The position numbers and the translations under genes are program-made. 64,000 nt of DNA, from the NCBI RefSeq assembly GCF_004011505.1, contig NZ_SAUN01000001.1, forward strand, positions 5,146,001 to 5,210,000. The letters run 5' to 3'. The stretch's first letter is position 1; each line of letters opens with the position of its first letter. The stretch comes from Nonomuraea polychroma. GTDB taxonomy: Bacteria; Actinomycetota; Actinomycetes; Streptosporangiales; Streptosporangiaceae. The notes below the pieces were generated by a model. It did not search any database. It was not told where the DNA came from and saw only the letters and a list, made by a program, of their open reading frames with translations. Positions 1 to 8,753 of this stretch are shown piece by piece.

Positions 1-3000
1 GCGTAGGAGTAGGGGTTGGTCCACTGCGGTTTGGACAGGTCCAGCAGCGGGTCCGTGGAGATGAACTTGGCGATGGCCGGGTCGTAGTAGCGCGCCGACA
101 GGTAGTCGAGTCCCGTGGAGGCGTCTTCGGTCTTGCCGAGGAAGCCATGGTCGGTGAAGGGCAGGTCGTCGTTGCCGCGGCGCTGGCCGAATGGGAGGTA
201 GCGTTCGCGGGAGATCTGGCCGGTGGCGTCGTCAATGGCGAGCTGGGTGGAGCCGTGCAGCCCGGAGGCCATCCATTTCAGGCTGGTGCCGGTGCGCATG
301 GCGACGACCGCACCGTCGGGTCCGGTGTAGTAGCGAGTGGCCTTGACCCCAGCCGCGGTGGCCTGGACTTCCATGGAGCCCAGATAGAGGGTGGCGGTGC
401 CATCGGGGTCGCGGCGGATGAGTCGTTCGCCGTCGGCGTCGTAGACCATGGAGGTCTCTTGACCATTGACGACGGCCTTGTCCATCTGGCCGAGGGCGTT
501 CCAGGTGAAGGTGGCTTGTTTGTTGTCGACAGTGCGGGCGACCAGTTGGCCGGCGTTGTCGTAACCGTACGTGTCGGTGCGGCCGGGCCTGCTGATGGAG
601 GTGACAGCGTTCGGCCGGACGGCAGAGGCGCCGGCGGCCGGGTAGGTGTAGGTGGCGGTGGCTCCGTTGTCCGTGACACTGGCCAGGTTGCCAACCGGAT
701 CATAAGTGAACGACTGCCTGTAGGGGTCGACGCCCTGGCCGTCGGCACCTGCCGTGCAGGAAGCGCCGGTGGTGGTGTAGGCGCTGCTCAACCGGGACAG
801 TCCGTCGTAGGTGAAGCACTCCGACTGGCCGGGGCTGGCACCGGCCGCGGAAGCGGCGTCCAGAATGCGGGTGATCTCACCAGCCGGGTTGTAGGTGAGC
901 TGGTCGTCCTGTGCCACCTGGGCGCCTGCCGTAGTGGTCAGGCGGTTGAGCCAGCCCGTGCCCTCATCCCAGGTAAAGGTGCGTTTGACCTGTGCGTTGG
1001 CGCCATAGGAGCGCTCGTTGAGCCGAGCGGTGGCCGAGTAGGCGGTGTTCTTGATGTAGGTGGTGCCACCGCCGTAGTTTGAGGTCAGGCCCTGGGCTAA
1101 GCCGAGCTCGGTGTAGGTCAGGGTGAGCGTTTCAGCAGCGAGATCGCCCTTGCCGGGTAGACCCTGTTCGATCATGTTGCCGGCGTTGTCGTATTTCGTG
1201 GTGAAGGCGTACTCGCCGGCTAATGCGCCTTCGGTAGCGGGGATAGTCAGTTTGGTCTCGGTGGCCCGGTAGGCGTTGTCGTAAGCGATGACCGTATCGG
1301 TGTAGGCGTTGCCACCGACGTAGCGGATGGAGGCCGCCAGGTAGCCCTTGGCCACGCCGTCGTAGGTCCATTCGGCCAGCTTGGTGCCGGTCTGCGGCTC
1401 GCCGGACCACTGGCTGGTACGCCGCCCAAGCTCGTCGTAGAGGTTGGAGACCTTGGCACCGTTGCCGTCGACGCCCCACACCTGTCGACCGGCAGCGTCA
1501 TAGCCATAGGTCGCCGAGCCTGCGTCGGGGTCGGTGGCGGCGGTGCGGCGGCCGAGCCAGTCGTAGGTGTAGGTACGGACGTTGCCGTTCGCATCGGTGA
1601 TCTTGGTGAGGTTGCCGGCGGCGTTGTAGCCGTAGGTTGTGTCGTGGTGGGTGGAGGCGTCCTTCCACTCCTCGGTCTTGACGGTGCGGTCGTAGACATC
1701 GGAGACGGTGACGGTCTTGCCGCCGACCGGCGGCGTCACTTCGACGCGGTCCAGGCCCGGGTAGGCGGTGGTGGTCCGCCGATATTCGGTGGACTTGTGG
1801 TGGTCGATGGCCGCGGTCGGGCGTTCCATGCTGTCATAGACCTTCTTGGTCCACGACGGCAGCGTGGTCAGGGCCGGGTTGAGCAGGCCACTGCCGGGCG
1901 CGTCGCCGTTGTGCGCAGGCTGAGAGGTGGCGGCGATCAGACCGCGGGCGTCGTAGGTGGTGACGGTAACGATCCGCCCACCGGATGGGGAGGCGGTCTG
2001 CTCCTCCCGGCTTCGGCCGAGGCCGTCGTCGTAGCTGTAGGAGGTGAGGTAGGTGGTGCCGCGCAGCAGGCGGCGCATGGTGGTCTTTGCCGGGGCGGTG
2101 GGCTGGCCGAGGTTGCCGTCGAAGGGGATGTCGTAGGCGACTGTCGCCGTCGGGGTGCCGGCGCTGCGGGGTTGGTCGGGTTCCCACAGGGTGGTGGCGC
2201 GGCCGAGCGCGTCGTAGTCGATCTCGGTGGTCTTGTTGTTGGCGTCGATCAGCTTGGCAGGCAGGCCGTTGCGGTGGGAGGAGAAGGTGGTGACGGTGTG
2301 GCCGAGCGGATTCCTCACCGCGACGCCTTGATGGGGCCAGCCGACGGTTGGGGTGTAGGTGGTGGTGGTGACCTTGCCCATCGCGTCGGTGGCGGTCAGC
2401 GGCCGGCCGTAGTCGTCGAAGGTGTTCTTCGTGACCGAGATGGTGGTGGCGCTGGCGTAGGAGCGGGTTTCGGTGATGTTGCCGTCGCTGGGGGTGTTGG
2501 TGGCCGGGTCGGTGCCGCCGTCATACAAGGTGACGGTCTTGCCGATGAGCGTTCCGGTGGTGCAGCTGTCGCCGGCGCGTTTCTCGACGACGGACGGCAG
2601 GCTGGTGATGCCGTTGGCCGGGTTGCGGGCGTAGGTGGTGTTGGTGCAGGTGTTGTCGGTGCTGATGGAGGTGTCGCCGTAGTCGTTGACCGTGGTTGGC
2701 TGGCCGTCGCTGTTGTAGGCGGTGCGCTGGTCGCTCCATCGCCAGGTGCCGCCGGTGACCTGCTCGCGGGTGCGTTCTCGGGTGCGGTGCACGAATGCGG
2801 GGTCGAGGATGCCGGGGCCGGTGCCGGTCGAGGCGACTTGGTATTCGTAGCGGGTGGACTCGGCCTCGGTGTAGGCGCGCGGGTCGGTGGCCGTCAGCTT
2901 CCAGGTCTGCTCCTGTAACAGCTGACCTTGCAGGGCGCGCGAGTCGGCGACGGTGTTGCCTTCGAAGTCGGTGATGGTGGCGTCGATGCCGCGGTAGAAG

Positions 3001-5429
3001 GTGTCGGAGGTGACGGTGTAGCCGTTCGGGTCGTTGCCGGAGCCGCGGATGGTGCGCACCGTCTGGTAGCCGCGCCAGTCGCTGGCGGCCGGCGCCCAGT
3101 CCGGCTGCGCGTACTCGACCCGGTTCACCCACAGCGGGCTGCCGACGTAGTCGTAGCTGGTGACCATGTCCGGCGAGCCGCCGACCAGGTCCCGCTCGAC
3201 CACCTTCATCGCCAGTTGCTTGTAGAAGCGGGCCCAGCTCTCATACCCCGTCTCGGGGTTGTAGTCGTAGTCGACCTTGTAGCAGTCGCCGACCTGGTCG
3301 GCGAAGTAGTTGCTGCCGTCGCGGCCCTTGGCGCCGCCGCAGGGGTCGGCCTGGCCGTAGGTGACCTCGATCCGGCCGCCCATGCCGTTGCCGATCCCGG
3401 CCACTCGCGGCACCATCCGCCAGGACAGGAAGTCGGTCCAGTCCGACCAGTTGTCGTAGTCCATCCGCCCGGCCACCATCGCGGCGTCGAAGTCGACCGG
3501 CGGCAGCTTGGCCGGCGTGCTCCCGGCCAAGCCGGTCTGCTGCACGCTGTCCAGCCACAACACCGGGTCATAGGCCGGGCCGAAGTCGGTGCGGGTGTAG
3601 ATCCACTGATGGCGGAAGTCCAGTCGAGTGCTCGGCTCCCACGCCCCCGAGCTCGGGTTGCGCGATTCGGTCAGGACCGAGTCCAGCTTGCGGGTGGAGT
3701 AGAAGGCGATCGCGTCGTTGGTGGCGCACGTCGGGCCGCAGGTCAGGTCGCTCGGCACGTCCAGCCCGCCGCGGTCGGAGGTGGTGAACGTCATCCGCGC
3801 CGTCGGCGTACTCCCCGCAACCTGGGTGTTGTGACCGTAGCTGATCTGCTTGAGGAAGCCGCCCCGGTCGTACGGCAGCACCTTGTAGGTCTCGTAGTCG
3901 CAGCCGGGCATGCAGAAGTAGTTGGTCTCCCGCTCGTAGGTGTAGTCGATGACGTTCTCGTTGGCATCGATCGACTGGTCCAGGTTCCACCGCCACACTC
4001 CGGCGCAGGTGGGCGGGATGGCGTCGTTGAAGTACCGGTCCGAGCACGGCTCGCCCCGCTGGTTACCGATGTACTGCAACTGCCACTGGGCGTCCTTGGT
4101 GTAGCCGAAGCGATGCACCTGCCCGTCGGAGGAGGTGACCTTCCAGTACTCCAGGCCGTCCGCGCCCCCGGTGAGCTGCTCGATCTTCCAGCCGAAGTCC
4201 GGCACCGTCTTCCACAACCCGGACGCGCGGTCCTTGACGATCGAGGCCGACCGGCCTGCCAGGTTCAGCACCAGCTCCGACTGCGTGTAGTCCTTGGTGA
4301 CGTCGGTGGCGTTCTCGTCCGGGGACTCCCAGCACACCGCATGACCCCAGGTGGCGTTCTCGTCGGCGTACCAGATCAGCGCCGCGGTCTCCGGGTCGTA
4401 CTCGTTCCACGCCGTGCATCGGCGGTACTTGCGCTCGATGAACCCGCTCGACAGGCTCCACCCGATGCCGACCACACCCGACTGGTTATTGGTCCAGTGG
4501 CCCTGGCCGTCCACGGAGGAGGCGTCGTACTGCAACGACAGGTTCGGCCCGTTACCCACCGGCGACGGCGCCTCCGGAAGCGGATAGTCATAGGAGAACC
4601 CGCCACCCGACGTACCCGCCTGCCACGTACCCGACGGCTTCAGATCCGTGGCGCCGAAGTTGCCGTCCGGACCGGTCATCCCCGCCGCGAGCAGGTAGAC
4701 GGAGCCGGACGTGAACGCCTGCGCAGCCAACGTGTCCGCCTTGGCGTCCTTGCCGGTCTGGCTCTTGGGCAACGACAGCGCCGCCGCCTTGCCGTTTGCC
4801 GGATCGATGTCGATCTCCGCGGTCAGCGTGCCCTTCTTGACGTCGTTGTGGGCCTTTACCGGCTGTGGCCGCACCACGCAATCCCGCGGCCGAGGACTGG
4901 TCAGGGCGCATGCCGGGAGCCTCAGCAACTGCAGCCGGGTGGCGAAGTTGCCGCCGTGGGCGTCCCGGAAGCCCGCATACGAAAACTCCGCGCGCACCTT
5001 GCCGGGAGAGTCACCCGAGAGCCGCGCGGCAATGCCCACCCCGCCCAGCCTGGCCGCCGTCTCCACCGGCAGAGTCTCCACCTTCACCTTGCCCTCAGCC
5101 GCGGCGTCCTTGACCGCGGCGACCCGGACCGGCAGTTCACCCGCCGCGACCAGCTTGTGGTCGGCAGGCGGATCCACCACCGCCGTCCCGGGCTTCGGCC
5201 ACACCGGATCCCTACGTTCGGCCTTCGGCTGAGACCCCTCCGCGCCCTTGGCCACCTTCGCCTTAGAGACCGGCCGGCCCTCCACCGACGTCTCCGGATC
5301 CGGCGCGGATACCGACGCGGCAGCCGGACCGACAAGATTGTCCGGCACTCCCAACCCGGAGATCAACACCGCCATCGCCACCGCGATGGCCAGCACCATC
5401 AGCCGCATCCGCCGCCGCCAGACCCGCAT
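1..5429 (-). CDS. Secreted RHS/YD-repeat protein, partial (C-terminal tip lies beyond the left edge)
   Basis: This is an open frame of about 1,809 codons from ATG at 5429 to the window edge. Start: ATG with upstream GGAGAGG. The N-terminus has basic residues and then a hydrophobic stretch (MRVWRRRMRLMVLAIAVAMA), which is a signal peptide. Residues ~270-340 resemble the SpvB/TcB-type opening of insecticidal Tc and RHS shells (GFSYDYPLP, then GIGWSLSSGFIERKYRRC). From about residue 1000 to 1745 there are many YD repeats (YDxxGR, TYDWLGRR, TYGYDAAGR). At residues ~1774-1800 is the RHS core signature, LDYLSARYYDP followed by FISTDPL and NPYSYA. In this family a variable, often toxic tail follows that core, but here it is off the window. 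The protein is probably exported and may deliver a polymorphic toxin in cell-cell competition. No immunity gene can be seen, because it would lie to the left. Confidence 0.9.
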   Translation of the reverse strand, partial: MRVWRRRMRLMVLAIAVAMAVLISGLGVPDNLVGPAAASVSAPDPETSVEGRPVSKAKVAKGAEGSQPKAERRDPVWPKPGTAVVDPPADHKLVAAGELPVRVAAVKDAAAEGKVKVETLPVETAARLGGVGIAARLSGDSPGKVRAEFSYAGFRDAHGGNFATRLQLLRLPACALTSPRPRDCVVRPQPVKAHNDVKKGTLTAEIDIDPANGKAAALSLPKSQTGKDAKADTLAAQAFTSGSVYLLAAGMTGPDGNFGATDLKPSGTWQAGTSGGGFSYDYPLPEAPSPVGNGPNLSLQYDASSVDGQGHWTNNQSGVVGIGWSLSSGFIERKYRRCTAWNEYDPETAALIWYADENATWGHAVCWESPDENATDVTKDYTQSELVLNLAGRSASIVKDRASGLWKTVPDFGWKIEQLTGGADGLEYWKVTSSDGQVHRFGYTKDAQWQLQYIGNQRGEPCSDRYFNDAIPPTCAGVWRWNLDQSIDANENVIDYTYERETNYFCMPGCDYETYKVLPYDRGGFLKQISYGHNTQVAGSTPTARMTFTTSDRGGLDVPSDLTCGPTCATNDAIAFYSTRKLDSVLTESRNPSSGAWEPSTRLDFRHQWIYTRTDFGPAYDPVLWLDSVQQTGLAGSTPAKLPPVDFDAAMVAGRMDYDNWSDWTDFLSWRMVPRVAGIGNGMGGRIEVTYGQADPCGGAKGRDGSNYFADQVGDCYKVDYDYNPETGYESWARFYKQLAMKVVERDLVGGSPDMVTSYDYVGSPLWVNRVEYAQPDWAPAASDWRGYQTVRTIRGSGNDPNGYTVTSDTFYRGIDATITDFEGNTVADSRALQGQLLQEQTWKLTATDPRAYTEAESTRYEYQVASTGTGPGILDPAFVHRTRERTREQVTGGTWRWSDQRTAYNSDGQPTTVNDYGDTSISTDNTCTNTTYARNPANGITSLPSVVEKRAGDSCTTGTLIGKTVTLYDGGTDPATNTPSDGNITETRSYASATTISVTKNTFDDYGRPLTATDAMGKVTTTTYTPTVGWPHQGVAVRNPLGHTVTTFSSHRNGLPAKLIDANNKTTEIDYDALGRATTLWEPDQPRSAGTPTATVAYDIPFDGNLGQPTAPAKTTMRRLLRGTTYLTSYSYDDGLGRSREEQTASPSGGRIVTVTTYDARGLIAATSQPAHNGDAPGSGLLNPALTTLPSWTKKVYDSMERPTAAIDHHKSTEYRRTTTAYPGLDRVEVTPPVGGKTVTVSDVYDRTVKTEEWKDASTHHDTTYGYNAAGNLTKITDANGNVRTYTYDWLGRRTAATDPDAGSATYGYDAAGRQVWGVDGNGAKVSNLYDELGRRTSQWSGEPQTGTKLAEWTYDGVAKGYLAASIRYVGGNAYTDTVIAYDNAYRATETKLTIPATEGALAGEYAFTTKYDNAGNMIEQGLPGKGDLAAETLTLTYTELGLAQGLTSNYGGGTTYIKNTAYSATARLNERSYGANAQVKRTFTWDEGTGWLNRLTTTAGAQVAQDDQLTYNPAGEITRILDAASAAGASPGQSECFTYDGLSRLSSAYTTTGASCTAGADGQGVDPYRQSFTYDPVGNLASVTDNGATATYTYPAAGASAVRPNAVTSISRPGRTDTYGYDNAGQLVARTVDNKQATFTWNALGQMDKAVVNGQETSMVYDADGERLIRRDPDGTATLYLGSMEVQATAAGVKATRYYTGPDGAVVAMRTGTSLKWMASGLHGSTQLAIDDATGQISRERYLPFGQRRGNDDLPFTDHGFLGKTEDASTGLDYLSARYYDPAIAKFISTDPLLDLSKPQWTNPYSY

Positions 5430-5744
5430 GTCGCCACCTCTCCAGGCACGCTGACGCAGGCCCCGGGAAGGGGCCTCACACACATAAGGGCTTGCTAAAG
5501 ACGATCAGCTTGGATGCTGATCGACGATCACGCGGCGGTCAATGCCCAGACTTCGTGGCAGATGTTACGGAATGCCGCTTTCACGATTCACTCTGATGTC
5601 CACGGCAGGTCAATCTGCTTGTGGAATTGGGTCTTACCCGTAAGCAGGACAGCGTGATTTACATCACATCACTGACATAGGTGCCATTCGGCACAATTCA
5701 CAGGTATAGATCGATCATCCTCGGAGTGGTTGACCATTTAGGAC
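5430..5744. other. Intergenic region upstream of the RHS gene
   Basis: This is about 315 bases between the RHS start and the last readable part of the decayed regulator. It is less GC-rich than the surroundings. Near 5680 there is a short inverted repeat (GTGCC-ATTC-GGCAC). It presumably contains the leftward promoter of the RHS gene. I see no coding frame with actinobacterial third-position bias. Confidence 0.5.
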
Positions 5745-6752
5745 GTGGAACCGGTTCAGGATAGGCCGGGCGTTCAAGCGGCCGCCTCCAGAGCGGATCG
5801 CCGCGGCCGTAGAGCGAGCTCACCAGCGTGCCGTCGTACATTTCGACGGCGACCGCCCGAACTCCATCCCATAGTGGTTGGCGTCGCCGCCGAGCACGAT
5901 GGCGGCCTGGCGGGCGTGCTCGATGTGGTTGAACGCGGCCTCACGGTCATTCACGCGGGCGGCGAACACCGCGGAGCGCAGGTGCGCGGCGCCGTACATG
6001 CTCAGCGCCGGCGGGGCGAGCCGGTCGAGATTCGCCGATGTCGCGTCGCACGCGGTCGAGCAGGAGAAGGCCCTTGTCTTAGGAAGCGGCGGCCAGGAAT
6101 AGCGTCGAGCGTTGCCATTGGGTGCGGGCGACCCGTAGCGGGTCCTGCGACGCCTGCGCCGCAGTGGCCACACGGTCCCTAGCTAGGCTGCGCAGGTCGA
6201 AGTAGCCGAGCGCGTAGGCCAGTGCCGTCACCCCGGTGCAGGCCTCCGACAGCAGCCCGCAAAGCTCCTCTCGCCGCGCGCCTGGGCTCGCGTGGATTGC
6301 CCGGGTGAGCTCTTCCAGCAGGCCGGGCAGCATGTCGCCGAGCTGGATGTAGCGGGCACGCCGGCCAAGCTCGGAAGCGCGCCGCACGTCGGCGCGGAGC
6401 TGCTCTATCGGCGGTGCCGGTACGTCTTCATCGGGCAGGTCCCATGCCAGCAGGGCCCGACGTATCTCGGGGATCTGCTGGTGGACGCGGTCTCCGTGGT
6501 CGTCGGGGTCGCGGTATGGCTGCCCGGTGAGCCGGCCGAGCGGCACCCGTAGCACGCGAGCGGCGGCTGTGACAGCGCCTGCGTCGCTGGTTTGTGCCCG
6601 CGCTCTACCTGGGCGATCAGACTCTTGGAGCACGGAATGCGGTCGGCAGGCTGCTGCTGGGTCAGGCCGCGGAGTTTGCGGGCGGCGGCGATGCGCCGGC
6701 CGATCGCCTCTTCGTTGGCCGGGGATCCCGATCGCGTATCAGCATCGCGCAT
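5745..6752 (-). pseudogene. Decayed XRE-family helix-turn-helix regulator
   Basis: Three successive frames together read as one actinomycete XRE regulator with a long helical (TPR-like) C-terminus. Frame one starts at ATG 6752 and gives the HTH (AIGRRIAAARKLRGLTQQQ, then SKSLIAQVERGHKPATQAL). Near 6575 the reading moves to a second frame (VTAAARVLRVPLGRLTGQPY through QWQRSTLFLAAAS). A TAA at 6079-6081 interrupts this where a Tyr codon would fit. Near 6040 it moves to a third frame (LSMYGAAHLRSAVFAARVN, HIEHARQAAIVLGGDANHY), and past about 5850 it shifts again. At least two frameshifts plus a stop mean it is almost certainly non-functional. Family members of this type often sit beside RHS, DUF397 or other accessory genes. 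A sequencing artefact is possible but unlikely given the intact neighbours. Confidence 0.8.
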
Positions 6753-6846
6753 GAGCAGGCCCTACACGTTCGAGTCGTTGGTCCTCGATGACCCCAGGCT
6801 ACGGCCTGGGTCCTGCCTCCCAGATGCCGACTCCTGATCGCGGGCG

Positions 6847-7224
6847 CTAAATCGCGCCGGCGTAGAGCCAGCGGCCATCCACCCGGACGAAGCGGCTGTT
6901 TTCCTCCATCTCCCCCGGACGGCCGCGGTCGTTGTAGTGGGCGCGGAAGCGGACCGTGCCCTCGGCGTGGACGACGCTGCCGCCGGTGGTCTCCAGGATC
7001 TCCAACCGAGTCCAGCGGATCCGCTTGTCGAGGTCGAGGCGGGCGGGGCGGTCGGCAGGGTGCCAGGTGCGCAGCAGGTAGGCCGTGTCGCCCACGGCGA
7101 AGGCGGTGAAGCGGGAGCGCATGAGCTGCTCGGCGATGGTGGCGGCCGCCTCGCCGCGGTGGAGCTTGCCGCAGCATTCCTCGTAGGAGGCGGGCAGGCC
7201 GCAGGGACATGATCGAGGAGGCAT
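6847..7224 (-). CDS. YchJ-like (UPF0225) SEC-C motif protein
   Basis: The protein is 125 aa. Start: ATG at 7224. It begins with a metal-binding SEC-C motif (SCPCG, then YEECCGKLHRGE) and continues with the NTF2-like fold typical of YchJ proteins (LMRSRFTAFAVGDTAYLLRTW, ... RWTRLEILETTGG, ... FRAHY, ... EENSRFVRVDGRWLYAGA). YchJ proteins are small zinc-binding cytoplasmic proteins of unsettled function. The gene starts 5 bases after the sirtuin stop, so the two are very probably co-transcribed. Length and motif order are normal. A much longer open frame on the same strand covers this gene, but its upstream part lies antisense to or across other genes and is not real. Confidence 0.88.
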   Translation of the reverse strand: MPPRSCPCGLPASYEECCGKLHRGEAAATIAEQLMRSRFTAFAVGDTAYLLRTWHPADRPARLDLDKRIRWTRLEILETTGGSVVHAEGTVRFRAHYNDRGRPGEMEENSRFVRVDGRWLYAGAI

Positions 7225-7229
7225 GCCGA

Positions 7230-8126
7230 CTATTGTGCCCCGAGGTGGGTGGCCAGGTCGGCCAGGGTGGCGCCGAGTGGGGCGTCCAGGGTGAGTGTGG
7301 CGTCGGCGTCGCCGCCGGTCGGGCCCTGGTTGATGATGGCGATCGGGATGCCGAGTGTGGCGGCCTTGGTGACGAAGCGCAGGCCTGATTTGATCGCCAG
7401 TGAGGATCCGAGGACGAGTAGCGCTCGCGCTCGGGTCACCGTACTGAAGCATTCGTCGACGCGGGTCCGGGGCACGTTCTCGCCGAAGAAGATCACGTCT
7501 GGTTTGAGCAGGCCCCCGCAGCTGGTGCAGTCCACCACGTGGAAGCCCTCTACCTGTTCGTCGGTGAGTACGGCGTCGCCGTCGGGGTTGATCTGGTGGC
7601 CGGTGGCGTGCCAGTGCGGGTTGGCCTCGCGCAGGCGCCGGTCCAGGTCCGCGCGTGGGGTGCGTACTCGGCATGACAGGCAGACGACGCGGTCGAGGCC
7701 GCCGTGCAGCTCGATCACGCGCCGGGCTCCGGCGGCCTGGTGGAGGCCGTCGACGTTCTGGGTGACGATGCCGGCGAGGAGGCCGTGGCGTTCCATTGCG
7801 GCCACGGCTCGATGGCCGGCGTTGGGCCGGGCCTGGCCGATCTGGCGCCAGCCGACGTGGCTGCGTGCCCAGTAGCGGCGGCGGGCCTCCACGCTGCCGA
7901 CGAAGCGCTGGTACGTCATCGGCTCGGCGCGCCGGGCCCGGCCTGTCGGTCCGCGGTAGTCGGGGATGCCCGATTCGGTCGACAGCCCGGCCCCGCTCAA
8001 GACCGCCACGCTTCCCCGTGCGACCAGCTCGGCCAGCAGGGCGATGTCGGCCGGCTCGCGCGGATCGCTGGCCTCGGCCGCCTCTACCGGGTCCGCGAGT
8101 GGGGACTTCGTCGTGCTTGGAGTCAC
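7230..8126 (-). CDS. Sir2-family NAD-dependent protein deacylase
   Basis: The protein is 298 aa, a normal bacterial sirtuin. It has the NAD-binding GAGLSTESGIPDYRG, then TQNVDGLH, the catalytic His in IELHGG, a four-Cys zinc site (CLSC and CTSC), DVIFFGE, and the GSSLAIKSG and INQGP nucleotide-contact loops. It removes acyl groups from lysines using NAD and releases nicotinamide and O-acyl-ADP-ribose. Its substrates cannot be told from sequence. It is transcribed with the YchJ-like gene. The divergent coiled-coil gene starts 149 bases away, so the two share a promoter region. A separate scrap of a second sirtuin lies at 23.6 kb. Confidence 0.93.
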   Translation of the reverse strand: MTPSTTKSPLADPVEAAEASDPREPADIALLAELVARGSVAVLSGAGLSTESGIPDYRGPTGRARRAEPMTYQRFVGSVEARRRYWARSHVGWRQIGQARPNAGHRAVAAMERHGLLAGIVTQNVDGLHQAAGARRVIELHGGLDRVVCLSCRVRTPRADLDRRLREANPHWHATGHQINPDGDAVLTDEQVEGFHVVDCTSCGGLLKPDVIFFGENVPRTRVDECFSTVTRARALLVLGSSLAIKSGLRFVTKAATLGIPIAIINQGPTGGDADATLTLDAPLGATLADLATHLGAQ

Positions 8127-8274
8127 ATGTCCATGGTGCCCGACTCAGCCGCCCGGTCGCCCCCGCCTGGGCTGAGTCCATGGCCTTTCGTCTGCGGCCA
8201 GAGCGGTCTCCGGCCTGTCCACAGATCGTGCGGCTTCGACCCTCCCTATGACATGAGCGGTCTAACATGACGGC

Positions 8275-8424
8275 GTGACCGCACCACCACAGAACCGAGC
8301 CCACATCGCCGACCGCGTCCAACGCCTGGAGGCATGGGCCTTCCGCACTGGCGCCGACGTGGCGGAAATCAAAGCGGCTGTGGAGAAACTTCACGCAGTG
8401 ATCCGTCAGGAGATCCTGACCTAA
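8275..8424 (+). CDS. Coiled-coil protein, N-terminal fragment truncated by a duplicated stop
   Basis: The ORF is 49 codons from GTG at 8275. A TAACAT box (8263-8268) sits six bases upstream, so the transcript may be leaderless. The peptide (start MTAPPQNRAHIADRVQRLEA) has the pattern of an amphipathic helix. It ends at TAA 8422-8424, which is the last codon of the first copy of a 27-bp tandem duplication. In the second copy the same codon is TAC (Tyr), and the frame runs on to 8745. Without the stop this would be one protein of about 156 residues. Either a real nonsense change split the gene or the two parts are now made separately. Function unknown. Confidence 0.6.
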   Translation: MTAPPQNRAHIADRVQRLEAWAFRTGADVAEIKAAVEKLHAVIRQEILT

Positions 8425-8451
8425 GTGATCCGTCAGGAGATCCTGACCTAC
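8398..8451 (+). repeat. 27-bp tandem duplication inside a coding frame
   Basis: Copy 1 is 8398-8424 and copy 2 is 8425-8451. They are identical except at the last base (A in copy 1, C in copy 2). The unit is nine codons (VIRQEILT plus TAA or TAC), so the duplication keeps the frame. It places a stop in copy 1 and a usable GTG at the start of copy 2. Confidence 0.95.
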
Positions 8452-8745
8452 ACGGAGCCGGTGTTCGAGGACATCATGGCCGGTCGCGCCACCCTCGCGA
8501 CGAAGGAGGACCTGAACGACCTCGAGCGGCGGCTGACCGAGTTGATGGAGAAGCGGTTCGGGTCGGTTGACGCCAGGTTCGAGTCGACTGACGCCGGGTT
8601 CCGGTCGGTCAACGCCAAGCTCCAGACGGTCGACACCAAGCTGCAGTCGGTCGACACCAGGTTCGAGTCGGTTGACGCCAAGCTCCAGTCGCTCGATGCC
8701 AAGCTCGACCAGGTCCTGGCGGCCCTCGGCAAGACGGGCGGGTAG
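8425..8745 (+). CDS. Heptad-repeat coiled-coil protein (C-terminal part or restart product)
   Basis: The ORF is 106 aa from GTG at 8425, in the same frame as the preceding fragment. After a short head with LATKEDLNDLERRLTELMEKRF, it has about eight repeats of a seven-residue unit of the form SVDAKLQ or SVDTRFE. Each is encoded by a 21-bp unit and forms a long coiled coil, ending in LDQVLAALGKTGG. Similar small coiled-coil proteins are common in actinomycetes, with no settled role. No signal peptide or membrane segment is visible. Whether it is translated depends on re-initiation after the TAA just upstream. Confidence 0.65.
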   Translation: MIRQEILTYTEPVFEDIMAGRATLATKEDLNDLERRLTELMEKRFGSVDARFESTDAGFRSVNAKLQTVDTKLQSVDTRFESVDAKLQSLDAKLDQVLAALGKTGG

Positions 8746-8753
8746 GCACGGAC

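Noticed and set aside
8545..8720. 21-bp periodic repeats as a possible origin iteron array
   Set aside because: They encode heptads of a coiled coil with codon variation between units, and no replication gene is nearby.
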